A program made the translations under genes and the position numbers. 64,000 nucleotides of DNA, taken from positions 1-64,000 of the forward strand of contig NZ_JBMERD010000012.1 in the NCBI RefSeq assembly GCF_048820935.1, in the 5' to 3' direction. Below are positions 27,032 through 35,819 of this stretch, piece after piece. A model generated the notes under the pieces. The model was given only the letters and a program-made list of their open reading frames with translations, searched no databases and had not been told where the DNA came from. How positions within the stretch are numbered: the stretch's first letter is position 1; each line of letters opens with the position of its first letter. The DNA comes from Algicoccus sp048820935 (GTDB lineage Bacteria; Pseudomonadota; Gammaproteobacteria; Burkholderiales; Burkholderiaceae_B).

Positions 27032-27599
27032 GGTCAAAAAATCAATCCGGATCGTCGGTGGTCAATATCGCCGCAGCCGCATCGAAGTCCCCGACGGGCC
27101 TGGGCTTCGTCCCACGCCCGATCGAGTGCGTGAGACGTTATTTAACTGGTTGTCACACTTCTGGAACACTGATTATGCACAAAAGCGTGTACTAGATCTT
27201 TTTGCCGGGACGGGCGCACTGGGTTTTGAGGCGGCATCGCGAGGTGTCTCGCAAGCCGTTCTGGTTGAAAACAACCCGGCAGCCCTGCGCTGCTTACACA
27301 AAACACGTGAGCGGCTCCAAGCATCCCACGTGCAGATCATACGCGCAGATGCGATGAGTTTTCTGAACCGGCCTTCACCCCAGTGTTGGGATCTCATTTT
27401 ATTAGATCCCCCCTTTGAAAACACCTGGTTCCCAGATCTGATCGAGAAAACCACCCCAATTCTGTGCGACGATGGTCTTGTGTACGCAGAAAGTGATCAA
27501 GCACTCAATGCACCGACAGGTTTTGTTACATTACGTCAGAATCGCGCCGGTGGCGTACACTATCATTTATTTCACCGTTCACCTTCTGAGTCAAGATGA
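27030..27599 (+). CDS. rsmD: 16S rRNA (guanine966-N2)-methyltransferase RsmD
   Basis: RsmD methylates G966 of 16S rRNA. The 189-residue product has the SAM-binding motif DLFAGTGALGFEAASRG and the catalytic motif DLILLDPPF (an N-methyltransferase DPPF). The start is fixed by the IRIVGGQYRRSRI opening just after the ATG; there is no ribosome site in front of it. It overlaps coaD by four bases. Confidence 0.94.
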   Translation: MVKKSIRIVGGQYRRSRIEVPDGPGLRPTPDRVRETLFNWLSHFWNTDYAQKRVLDLFAGTGALGFEAASRGVSQAVLVENNPAALRCLHKTRERLQASHVQIIRADAMSFLNRPSPQCWDLILLDPPFENTWFPDLIEKTTPILCDDGLVYAESDQALNAPTGFVTLRQNRAGGVHYHLFHRSPSESR

Positions 27600-28096
27600 T
27601 TACTGCCATCTATCCCGGAACTTTTGATCCAATGACCCGTGGCCACGAAGATTTAGTTCGTCGCGCATCAGGTTTATTTGACGAAGTTGTCGTGGGCGTT
27701 GCGCACAGCCGCGCCAAACGTCCCTTTTTCACGGTCGAAGAGCGCGTGGAGATTGCCCGCGAAGTTCTCGGCCACTACTCCAATGTGCGAGTTGCCAGTT
27801 TCGCAGGGCTACTCAAAGACTTCGTTCGCGAACAAAACGGCCGTGTCATCGTCCGCGGTTTGCGAGCTGTCTCCGACTTTGAGTATGAGTTCCAAATGGC
27901 TGGCATGAACCGCCATTTGCTGCCGGATGTCGAAACTTTGTTTATGACACCTTCTGACCAATATCAGTTTATTTCCGGCACGATCGTGCGGGAAATCGCG
28001 ATTCTTGGCGGAGATGTGAGTAAATTTGTATTTCCATCTGTCGAACGCTGGTTACAAGCCAAGTCGTTGGAACGACAACAAAACCCACAAAGCTAA
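27596..28096 (+). CDS. coaD: Phosphopantetheine adenylyltransferase CoaD
   Basis: CoaD makes dephospho-CoA from phosphopantetheine and ATP. The 166-residue protein has the nucleotidyltransferase motif YPGTFDPMTRGHEDLV at the N-terminus, the pantetheine site RGLRAVSDFEYEFQMA and the C-terminal ISGTIVREIA motif. The start overlaps the rsmD stop as ATGA. Confidence 0.97.
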   Translation: MITAIYPGTFDPMTRGHEDLVRRASGLFDEVVVGVAHSRAKRPFFTVEERVEIAREVLGHYSNVRVASFAGLLKDFVREQNGRVIVRGLRAVSDFEYEFQMAGMNRHLLPDVETLFMTPSDQYQFISGTIVREIAILGGDVSKFVFPSVERWLQAKSLERQQNPQS

Positions 28097-28152
28097 GTCA
28101 GCCATGACCCATCGCTGGCTTTGCTGAACAAATCAAATCCAGGAGTTACATC

Positions 28153-28419
28153 ATGGCACTCAGAATCACGGACGAATGCATTAACTGCGACGTTTGTGAA
28201 CCCCAATGCCCCAACGAGGCGATCTCGATGGGTGAAGAGTTCTATGTGATTGACCCACACGCCTGTACAGAATGTGTGGGCCATCATGGCGAACCACAAT
28301 GTGTGGTCATCTGTCCCGTGGACTGTATTGAACTAGATCCACAATGGAAAGAAGGCCAAGATGCGCTCATGGCCAAATACCACCGTCTCACTGGCACAGA
28401 GCCCGTAGAGCAGTCTTAA
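28153..28419 (+). CDS. YfhL-type 4Fe-4S dicluster ferredoxin
   Basis: The 88-residue ferredoxin carries two 4Fe-4S sites: CINCDVCEPQCP and the longer-spaced CTECVGHHGEPQC followed by CPVDC. The eight-residue insertion between the second and third cysteines is typical of the YfhL/AlvIn type. An AGGAG site precedes the ATG. It follows coaD, its usual neighbour in betaproteobacteria. Redox partner unknown. Confidence 0.93.
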   Translation: MALRITDECINCDVCEPQCPNEAISMGEEFYVIDPHACTECVGHHGEPQCVVICPVDCIELDPQWKEGQDALMAKYHRLTGTEPVEQS

Positions 28420-28430
28420 CTCTCAGTGCC

Positions 28431-28796
28431 TTAAACCTTAAAATCGGGCATAGACGCATCAGGGCGCACCTTCATAAGTCGGCAGGGCCGCCCCAACACA
28501 TGGCCAAACCATACCGCCGCTAAATCGCCCTCATCGACCACATCAGTCGATTGACCTGCGACTGTCGCAGTCATCCAGACGCTTTCATCATCTTCAATCA
28601 CATCCAGTGGAATATCCATGCGCAGCATGCCCGGGGCTTTGAGCACTAGCATGCCGTGGCGCAAGTCAATCTCAATGGTGGATAAATCTGCGTCAGACAA
28701 CCAAACTTGCTGCTCATCCACGACAAACCAGCGATTGGCATAATCAGCCGCTTTAGGGTGATCAATCTGTGGTCCGCCTGCAATAGGGCTACTCAT
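28431..28796 (-). CDS. MOSC N-terminal beta-barrel domain protein, no MOSC core
   Basis: The 121-residue product from ATG 28796 (GGAG ribosome site) resembles only the N-terminal beta-barrel domain of MOSC proteins: NRWFVVDEQQVWLSDADL, LVLKAPGMLRMDIPL, and VWFGHVLGRPCRLMKV at the end. Complete MOSC proteins continue for another 150 or so residues with the molybdenum-cofactor sulfur-carrier domain. That part is absent, and only 11 bases separate the stop from the ferredoxin gene. It may be a truncated gene or a stand-alone domain. Confidence 0.7.
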   Translation of the reverse strand: MSSPIAGGPQIDHPKAADYANRWFVVDEQQVWLSDADLSTIEIDLRHGMLVLKAPGMLRMDIPLDVIEDDESVWMTATVAGQSTDVVDEGDLAAVWFGHVLGRPCRLMKVRPDASMPDFKV

Positions 28797-28829
28797 AAAA
28801 ACATCTCCTGAATTCCGCATTTCAAACAA

Positions 28830-29819
28830 TTACTGGTCAGTTTCTGATGGCAAAGCGCGCGCGGATTCGCCCGCCTGAACCGAAGGTTGATTCCAAGATC
28901 CTGATATTTGCACTGGTAGCGTTCGCTCACGCAGTTGAATCTGAAATCCTGAAGCTGACGTCGATTGATTGAGCAATTCTGCATCTAGCTTGAACTGTAA
29001 AGACAGTGTTTGATCTTGCAGATTGGCCCAGCCTTTAAAATCTTCGGCTTGAACATTACCACCAATCAAATCAATCTGCCCAATCTGCACGACATTGTCC
29101 TCAACTGTCAGATCAGCCCGCAAGGTTTGAGCAAATAGCGCTGTCATCGAAGCCAAATCCCACTGTTGAACAAAAGGCGTCTCTATGCGCACATCATCAA
29201 AAATCATATTCAAGTCAGTAGCCTGCGAATCAGGATCAGCCTGAATCATCAAACGCAAGCGCCGTGCTGCAATCAACGGTTCGGCTTCAGAGCTTTGTTG
29301 TATCGAACGTATTTGAATGTTTCGCAAATCAGCAGCGTCAAGACTGACAGAACGATTGACCAATCCATCCTGAAACCACGTGAAGCCATTGTGTTGTTGG
29401 CGCTGCGCAGACGTTTGTGTCTGCCTTGAAACGTGATGCGCATCACCCACCAAGACATCTAATGCACCCAGCCCCAGCCAGTTCACCTGTATGTCACGAT
29501 CCAGCAATCCGCCCCAAGTCGAGACAAACTCGACATCCGCGGCATGAACCTCATGGATAGACGCGACTTGTTCAAGCTGAGCACAGACCGATCGATTTTG
29601 TCCACACAGATGCAGCGTCTCAACTTGTAGGCGTATCTGAGGCCAAAGGTCCACTTTTACTTCACCTTGCGCTTGCACCGGTACCGACCACAGTCCACCT
29701 AAGCCTTGACTTAACACCCAAGCTGCACTCACAGACCACTGCAAACTGAGCCATAACGCGCCCAGCACGATCAGCAGTACTGCGAGGACTGTCCCCAATA
29801 AGCGCCTCAACCACCTCAT
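28830..29819 (-). CDS. AsmA-like membrane-anchored protein
   Basis: The 329-residue product begins with a basic-hydrophobic anchor at residues 1-32 (MRWLRRLLG...). A long beta-rich periplasmic part follows, with the outline seen in AsmA-family proteins (VKVDLWPQIRLQVETLHL, FVSTWGGLLDRDIQVNWLGLG). AsmA relatives take part in outer-membrane lipid transport, but this one is short and the assignment is by general pattern. GGAG precedes the ATG at 29819. The MOSC_N gene follows 33 bases downstream. Confidence 0.55.
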   Translation of the reverse strand: MRWLRRLLGTVLAVLLIVLGALWLSLQWSVSAAWVLSQGLGGLWSVPVQAQGEVKVDLWPQIRLQVETLHLCGQNRSVCAQLEQVASIHEVHAADVEFVSTWGGLLDRDIQVNWLGLGALDVLVGDAHHVSRQTQTSAQRQQHNGFTWFQDGLVNRSVSLDAADLRNIQIRSIQQSSEAEPLIAARRLRLMIQADPDSQATDLNMIFDDVRIETPFVQQWDLASMTALFAQTLRADLTVEDNVVQIGQIDLIGGNVQAEDFKGWANLQDQTLSLQFKLDAELLNQSTSASGFQIQLRERTLPVQISGSWNQPSVQAGESARALPSETDQ

Positions 29820-29969
29820 TATTGATCTCCGCAAAACGCCATCTGTCACAACATCCATTCAAGACATTAACAATGTATCAGAACACGGGCATGGACAAGT
29901 GAACGGGCGTTTAAGGGTAATATGACCCCCTTGTGCACATTCTGTATCGTCGCTCTCTGATTTTTACAC

Positions 29970-31142
29970 ATGAATACACCCGCTGCTGCTATCCATCCAT
30001 CGGTCGCATCCTCGATCACACCTTTGACGCGTCTGGACCGAGTTATTGGAGATTTGCGTCGTGGTGACTGGGTTCAGGTTCAATCAGACAATCAAGTTGT
30101 GTTGATTGCCAGTGCAGAGAACCTTGCGCGCAACACATTGCGCAGCCTCCAGGACTTTTCTGACGAATCGCCCAAACTGCTCATCACTGGGCAGCGTGCC
30201 AAACGACTGGGCTTTAAGGGGGAGGCGCATCAAACCGTCTGCATTTTGGAAAGCCAAACACCTTTATCGGCACAGACCATCACACGGCTGGCCAATCCGG
30301 TGGACAACACCGTGCTTCAAGATACAGATTTAGAAGGTTTGCACATTCAACCCTATACGCACGATGTACCCATGGCCACCGCGGTCATTGCGATGCTCAA
30401 ACAAGCGGGTCTACTCCCCGCAGCTGTCATTGCAGCGGCAGATTTGACTCGTACCGACCCTGATATGCTAGCAATTTCGGTCGCTGACATTCAATCCGGT
30501 TTGGCACAAGCCACAACGGGTCTGAAAGTTGTGGCACAGGCTCAAGTGCCTCTGCAAGACAGCGAACAAACTGAAATCATTGCTTTACGACCACGCGACG
30601 GGCGTACAGAACATCTGGCCATCGTTGTTGGAAAACCAGATCTCAGTAAACCAGTACTGATTCGAATTCATTCGGAATGCTACACGGGTGATCTTCTCGG
30701 ATCACTACGCTGCGACTGTGGTCATCAATTGCGCGGCGCCATCTCTCTGATGGCAGGCTCAGGGGGCGGAATCGTGCTTTATCTGGCCCAAGAAGGTCGA
30801 GGCATCGGCCTCATTAACAAACTACGTGCTTACGCGCTGCAAGACCAAGGGCTAGACACTGTGGATGCCAATCTGGACCTAGGCTTTGAAGAAGATGAGC
30901 GTGATTATCAGGTTGCGGCCGACATGTTGAACATGTTGAACATTCCCCAAGTTCGTCTACTCACAAACAACCCAAACAAGGTCGAGGCACTCAAGCGATT
31001 CGGCATTGATGTTGTTGAACGTGTCGCCCATGTTTTTGCGGCCAATCGTCACAACCGTGGATACCTGTATACCAAGGGTGCACGTAGTGGACACTTGTTT
31101 GATTTGAGCTTATTCGAAGAATCACAAAACGAACAAGAATAG
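29970..31142 (+). CDS. ribA: GTP cyclohydrolase II RibA with degenerate RibB-like N-terminal half
   Basis: The C-terminal half (about residues 195-385) is a complete GTP cyclohydrolase II: zinc cysteines in HSECYTGDLLGSLRCDCGHQL, LYLAQEGRGIGL with the catalytic arginine region, and LLTNNPNKVEAL. The N-terminal 190 residues align in outline with DHBP synthase but lack the DEEDRENEGD and GHTEA motifs. It is thus the mirror of the RibBA at 23070, and it opens the purine branch of riboflavin synthesis. It is transcribed alone, divergent from the AsmA-like gene. Confidence 0.9.
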   Translation: MNTPAAAIHPSVASSITPLTRLDRVIGDLRRGDWVQVQSDNQVVLIASAENLARNTLRSLQDFSDESPKLLITGQRAKRLGFKGEAHQTVCILESQTPLSAQTITRLANPVDNTVLQDTDLEGLHIQPYTHDVPMATAVIAMLKQAGLLPAAVIAAADLTRTDPDMLAISVADIQSGLAQATTGLKVVAQAQVPLQDSEQTEIIALRPRDGRTEHLAIVVGKPDLSKPVLIRIHSECYTGDLLGSLRCDCGHQLRGAISLMAGSGGGIVLYLAQEGRGIGLINKLRAYALQDQGLDTVDANLDLGFEEDERDYQVAADMLNMLNIPQVRLLTNNPNKVEALKRFGIDVVERVAHVFAANRHNRGYLYTKGARSGHLFDLSLFEESQNEQE

Positions 31143-31220
31143 GCCTGACTTTCATAGGTCCAACTTTCGTAGACTTTTTATCGAGTCATCGATCGAGCAG
31201 ACATCAAGCGCATCCGTACT

Positions 31221-32144
31221 TTAGGAATTGGTCTCTACGTCGTGTGGTTGCCGAGGCACACATAATGAAAACACCATATCCGGCCCATCAATCTCACAAG
31301 TCAATCGACCACCTAAGATTTGTGTCAGCTGCCCACTCAGATACAAGCCTAAGCCTGAACCGGACAAGCCAGACGAAGACGCATCACGTGCGTATTTCTC
31401 AAAAAGCTTGCTGCAATCCGGTGGTTGAGGCCCCACATAACGGTTACGCACAACCAACGTCACGCCGGGACATTCAACATCTCTGCCATTGTGATCAAAC
31501 GATTCTAAATCCAAACCTTGTGGTGTCGTGAGTTTCATTTCGATCGCGCTCTCAGGCGGTGAGTATTTCAGCGCATTGTCTACAAGGTTATGCATAATGA
31601 CTGACAAGAGTTGCCGATCGGTCTCCAACAAAACCCCATGTGCCTGAACAACGACTCGTGAAGGTGTCAAACAGCGATCAACCACCTCCTCAATCAGCTC
31701 CTCAAAATCAAAAAGCTCGGGGGAAGTCGAACTCGGTTTTCTTCGATCTGAGACGACAAGCGGCAACGGTCAATAATATCCAACATCGAGTTTGCGGCAC
31801 GATCAAGTCGAGCCCGCTTTATCGCTGGCAAATCAACTGTATCGAGCGTAATCTGCATCACACTCAAAGGCGTTTTCAGCTCATGGGACAGCATATCCAT
31901 AAACCGACTTTGCTCTTCAATTTTGAGCTTATGGTCAGAAAGGCGCTGCTCCACCAATTCAAGTCGCAATCGATTCTGAATGCTTTGCTCCCCCAAAGCG
32001 TACGAGCGCCAAAAAAAGAAACAAACCGATCACAATCGCACTAAACACACCTTGTAACACCGTGCCATCACGATAAAGCCACAAGTTGTCTGGTCGTTTC
32101 AAAACAATCAGCACAACGGCCATCAGCAATAATGCCAACGTATT
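31221..32144 (-). pseudogene. Membrane histidine kinase, truncated and frameshifted
   Basis: Three frames together spell a sensor kinase. From the right: a membrane region with two hydrophobic stretches (TLALLLMAVVLIVL, SAIVIGLFLFLALVRF); a dimerisation domain with the H-box FMDMLSHELKTPLSV; and an ATPase domain with the N-box HNLVDNALKYSPP and GSGLGLYL. The first joint falls in a five-C run at 31990-31994 (plus strand), the second in a five-G run at 31719-31723. The N-terminal sensor part is missing where IS256-type sequence begins near 32145. No response regulator is nearby. Confidence 0.85.
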
Positions 32145-32375
32145 GTGCGCACCACCAACATGATGGAGCGGGTGAACCGAGAGGTTAGACGCAGAGAGCG
32201 TGTCATTGGGATTTTTCCGAATGATGAATCAGCCTGGCGGCTGATCGGTGCATTGCTGGCCGAGCTCAATGAGAAATGGCAAGCTCGACGGTATTTAGAC
32301 ACGGATGAATACCGTGATTGGGCACAAGAACAGGCGCGCGCTGCAGCAACACTACGTAGTGTTGCTGCAGCCTGA
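32145..32375 (+). mobile_element. IS256 (Mutator) family transposase remnant, C-terminal end
   Basis: The translated RTTNMMERVNREVRRRERV and IGIFPNDESAWRLIGALLAE stretches are typical of the last 70-80 residues of IS256-family transposases. The N-terminal three quarters, including the first DDE residues, are absent. The fragment abuts the truncated kinase gene on its left. A terminal inverted repeat may lie around 32410-32440 (TTACAGCAAATTTGGGACTT), not confirmed here. Confidence 0.82.
32340..32371. repeat. Perfect 32-bp palindrome at the end of the transposase remnant
   Basis: The 16 bases from 32340 (GCTGCAGCAACACTAC) are followed directly by their exact complement, with no loop. It overlaps the last codons of the IS256-type fragment. 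Confidence 0.95.
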
Positions 32376-32703
32376 TGGCCTACAACGTGTCAGCCAACTG
32401 AAAGGAAACGAAATTACAGCAAATTTGGGACTTGACTCGAACGCAAGCTCAAGACATTCCCCTCTTCTGACCAAGATACCCATCAGCTGCCTGAGACTCG
32501 GTTGATTGTGCAAGAGTCAGACAAACAGACAAACGCATGCAGAAAACAATAGATTGATTCCAAAAATATAGGCTAGCATGCACAAACGCAAGCTAGCCCA
32601 CATCAACGATCAGTCCATCATTCTTTATGTGGCTTAGAAGCTCGAAACCCCGAAACCTATCGGATCATTTAGCACAAACTGATTCGTTCAAACAAACGTC
32701 ATA
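32376..32703. other. Gene-free region after the IS256-type remnant
   Basis: No convincing gene is seen in these 328 bases. The first 60 or so probably belong to the insertion-sequence end; the rest is AT-rich with no recognisable RNA, promoter or terminator. Confidence 0.5.
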
Positions 32704-33303
32704 TTACGAGGCAATTTTGGCCGCATAAGTCACTAAACGTTGCGTTTGATGACGAATACTATCCTTCAATGCATCGCTCAAAGGCTCACCGTTGGCTGTT
32801 GCAGAAGCCCCGTAGGGGTTACCGCCTGATGCGAAAATCACTGGATCCGTATAGCCCGGTGGCACAATAATCGAGCCCCAGTGCATGAACGTGGCGTACA
32901 TACTCAACAGCGTGGCTTCCTGACCTCCATGCATATTCTGAGCGCTCGACATGGCAGATGCAGCTTTATTGGCCAACTCACCTTTTGCCCAGATACCGCC
33001 TAAGGTGTCAATAAACGCTCTCATTTGACTGGCCATCACCCCAAACCGGGTTGGCGCACTGAATAGATAAGCATTGGCCCATTGCATGTCTTCGGCACTC
33101 GCAACAGGCATGTCGGCGGTCTTGTCGGCCTGCGCCTTCCAAGCAGGTGTGTTTGCCACAACTTGTTCAGGCGCTGTTTCTGCGACTTTGAGTAACCGAA
33201 CCTGTGCACCCATTTTCTCGGCAGCTTCTTGAGCAGCCTTGGCCATCGCGTAATTCGTGCCGTAAGTACTGTAATAAACAATGGCTAAACGAACTGAATC
33301 CAT
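32704..33303 (-). CDS. wrbA: NAD(P)H:quinone oxidoreductase WrbA
   Basis: WrbA is a flavodoxin-like FMN enzyme that reduces quinones by two electrons. From ATG 33303 (AGGAG upstream) the product is 199 residues. The FMN phosphate loop is seen as VYYSTYGTNYAMA, APTRFGVMASQMRAF follows, and the C-terminal part has the GGNPYGASATAN segment typical of WrbA. It stands alone. Confidence 0.94.
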   Translation of the reverse strand: MDSVRLAIVYYSTYGTNYAMAKAAQEAAEKMGAQVRLLKVAETAPEQVVANTPAWKAQADKTADMPVASAEDMQWANAYLFSAPTRFGVMASQMRAFIDTLGGIWAKGELANKAASAMSSAQNMHGGQEATLLSMYATFMHWGSIIVPPGYTDPVIFASGGNPYGASATANGEPLSDALKDSIRHQTQRLVTYAAKIAS

Positions 33304-33411
33304 GAGTTTCTCCTGTTGACTAAAAATGCTGAACAATCGTCAGCGTGAATACATTCACCATACTCGCAACCGGTCAAAAAGCCTGGATAGACCCATCTGA
33401 CAACATGATTT

Positions 33412-34746
33412 TCAATAACTATTCGACTGACCCATTGATTTATAAATCACAGGTTTTAGGAGCACTCGCAAACCCACACCACGCAAACCATTAAACGTTA
33501 GAAACGCTAGCCACAGACCATGGTTACCCCAAAGGGGCACCAACACCCAGGACAACCCAAAAAAGATCAGAGCACAGGCCAACATAATCCACATCAACGG
33601 TTGCGTGCGTGTGGCACCCATATAAACGCCATCGTACATGTAGGCGGGCATCGAGACAAAGGTCGCCAACACCAACCAAATCAGATACTGGCTTGCAAGC
33701 GTCGCAATATCAATCTGATCTGTCAACAATCCAATTAGCTGCATGCCTGCCACACCATAAGTTAGTGCATACAACGCCGAACCAACCAAGCCCCAAACGA
33801 GCGTAACGCGAATCACACGACTTAACCGAGCCTGATTCTGGCGACCAACAGCCTCTCCACTTAAAGTTTCTGCGGCATGCGCAAAACCATCCAATCCATA
33901 GGCAGTAAACGCCAGAAAATTCAACAGTACAGCATTGGCCGCAAGCAACGCATCGCCTTGTTGCGCCCCCATGTGCACAAACCAAGCCATCGTTGCTTGC
34001 AAACACGCGGTGCGTACAAACAGATGGCTATTAATCTGAAATAAACGTTGCAATGCCTTTGATTCAAGCAAGACACGCCAAGCGATTTTCTTGAGCTCAG
34101 CCTGATACCAACGCCAAATCAATGTCAAACCAACCAAGGTTCCACTGATGTCAGCAATTGCGGTGGCACGACCAATCCCTTGCACACCCCAATCAAAACC
34201 ATAGACAAAGGTCAGCACCGTCACCAAATTAACGATATTAATCAGAATCTGAATAGCCAACGCGACACGCACGCGCTGCACACCCAACAGCCACCCGGCA
34301 ATGACGTAGTTTGTCAGCGCAAACGGGGCAGCCCAGATTCGTCCATATGCATACAAGCGCGCTTGTTCCGTGGCATCGGCTGATGCGCCTAAGAGGGCAA
34401 GTCCACCCTCGATGATCGGAATTTGCAAGATCCACAAAAGAACGCCGATGCCCCAGGCAATCAGCATGGCTCGACCAATGGTCAGCACAACTGCTGTCGA
34501 TTCTTGACTTCCAAAATACTGAGCCACCACACCTGTGGTACCCATGCGCAAAAACCCAAAACCCCAAAAGACAAAGTTAAATAACAAAGCACCAAGCGCC
34601 ACACCCGCCAAATAATGCGCGCCCGGCAGGTGCCCAGCCACAGCCGTGTCGACCGCCGACATCAAAGGTTGTGTCAGATTCGCTAAAATGATAGGGATCG
34701 ACAACCACAAAACGGTGCGATACGTCGGATTCTGAGCCGTGTTCAT
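33412..34746 (-). CDS. MATE-family efflux transporter (DinF-like)
   Basis: The 444-residue membrane protein has about 12 hydrophobic helices and the N-terminal LSIPIILANLTQPLMSAVDTAVAGHL pattern of MATE antiporters, closest in style to the DinF subgroup (IWAAPFALTNYVIAGWLLG). Such proteins export drugs or metabolites with Na+ or H+ exchange. Substrate unknown. It lies just downstream of the peptide ABC operon, with a 59-base gap. Confidence 0.9.
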   Translation of the reverse strand: MNTAQNPTYRTVLWLSIPIILANLTQPLMSAVDTAVAGHLPGAHYLAGVALGALLFNFVFWGFGFLRMGTTGVVAQYFGSQESTAVVLTIGRAMLIAWGIGVLLWILQIPIIEGGLALLGASADATEQARLYAYGRIWAAPFALTNYVIAGWLLGVQRVRVALAIQILINIVNLVTVLTFVYGFDWGVQGIGRATAIADISGTLVGLTLIWRWYQAELKKIAWRVLLESKALQRLFQINSHLFVRTACLQATMAWFVHMGAQQGDALLAANAVLLNFLAFTAYGLDGFAHAAETLSGEAVGRQNQARLSRVIRVTLVWGLVGSALYALTYGVAGMQLIGLLTDQIDIATLASQYLIWLVLATFVSMPAYMYDGVYMGATRTQPLMWIMLACALIFFGLSWVLVPLWGNHGLWLAFLTFNGLRGVGLRVLLKPVIYKSMGQSNSY

Positions 34747-34805
34747 GAACGCTTTTGGAAATAAATGAACGCCCGCACGAGATCTCCTCCTAGACGGCAG
34801 TTTTG

Positions 34806-35819
34806 TCAGGACAGGTTTTTAGTCGAAAAGGTCTTATCCACATGATGGCACGCAACCTGAGTATTGTGAACCATTCGTAACTTTGGGCTTTCTTGCCGAC
34901 AGCGCTCATCAGCCAGTGGACAGCGCGGATGAAAGGTGCAACCAGAAGGTGGATTCAAAGGGTTGGGCACTTCACCGGCCACGGGAATGCGCTTCTCACC
35001 ACTGCCACTCATATCCGGAATCGCACCCAGCAGCATTTGCGTATACGGATGTAGGGGCTGGCTAAAGATGTCGTCTCTTGAGGCAACTTCCACAATACGC
35101 CCCAAATACATGACGCCAACCCGATCTGCCACGTGGTGCACAACAGCAAGGTTATGCGAAATAAATAGATAACTCAAACCAAGCTCACGCTGCAGATCTT
35201 TCATCAGATTAAGCACCTGCGCCTGAACCGATACATCCAGCGCGGAAGTTGGCTCATCACAGACAATAAAATCAGGGTTGAGTGCCAATGCACGTGCAAT
35301 CGAGATCCGTTGGCGTTGTCCGCCCGAAAACTGGTGTGGGTAGCGATGCCGGTCATCTGCACTTAAACCCACCTGCTCCAGCAATTCTGCGACACGTGTC
35401 TGCTGTGCTTCTTTGCTCAGGTTAGTATGAGTTTGCAACGGCTCAGCAATAATACGAGACACGCGCCAACGTGGATTTAAGCTTGCATACGGATCTTGAA
35501 AAATCATTTGCAAACGTTTGCGCAGCGCCAATTGCTGTGCGCTATTCATGCTGGAGAGCTCTTGCCCCTCAAAACGGATCGAACCACGGGTTAATGGATA
35601 CAGTCCTGCCAGCATTCTGGCGACCGTCGATTTACCACAACCCGATTCACCCACTAGGGCCAGCGTTTCCCCTTGATTCAGCGTGAAAGACACGCCATCG
35701 ACTGCGCGCAACATCACTCTGGGCTTACGGTAAATGACTCGCTCTAGCCAAGATGGTGACACGTCAAACCAGCGTGCTGCATCCGTCACTTCTAACAAAG
35801 GCGTTGTCTTAGTCGTCAT
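34806..35819 (-). CDS. Peptide ABC transporter ATP-binding protein (DppF/OppF type)
   Basis: The 337-residue ATPase has Walker A GESGCGKS, signature SGGQRQRISIARAL, Walker B FIVCDEPTSALD and the C-terminal oligopeptide-transporter extension with a Cys-rich CTFHPRCPLADERC. It partners the preceding ATPase; the two overlap by four bases. It is the last gene of the five-gene Dpp-type operon. Confidence 0.94.
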   Translation of the reverse strand: MTTKTTPLLEVTDAARWFDVSPSWLERVIYRKPRVMLRAVDGVSFTLNQGETLALVGESGCGKSTVARMLAGLYPLTRGSIRFEGQELSSMNSAQQLALRKRLQMIFQDPYASLNPRWRVSRIIAEPLQTHTNLSKEAQQTRVAELLEQVGLSADDRHRYPHQFSGGQRQRISIARALALNPDFIVCDEPTSALDVSVQAQVLNLMKDLQRELGLSYLFISHNLAVVHHVADRVGVMYLGRIVEVASRDDIFSQPLHPYTQMLLGAIPDMSGSGEKRIPVAGEVPNPLNPPSGCTFHPRCPLADERCRQESPKLRMVHNTQVACHHVDKTFSTKNLS

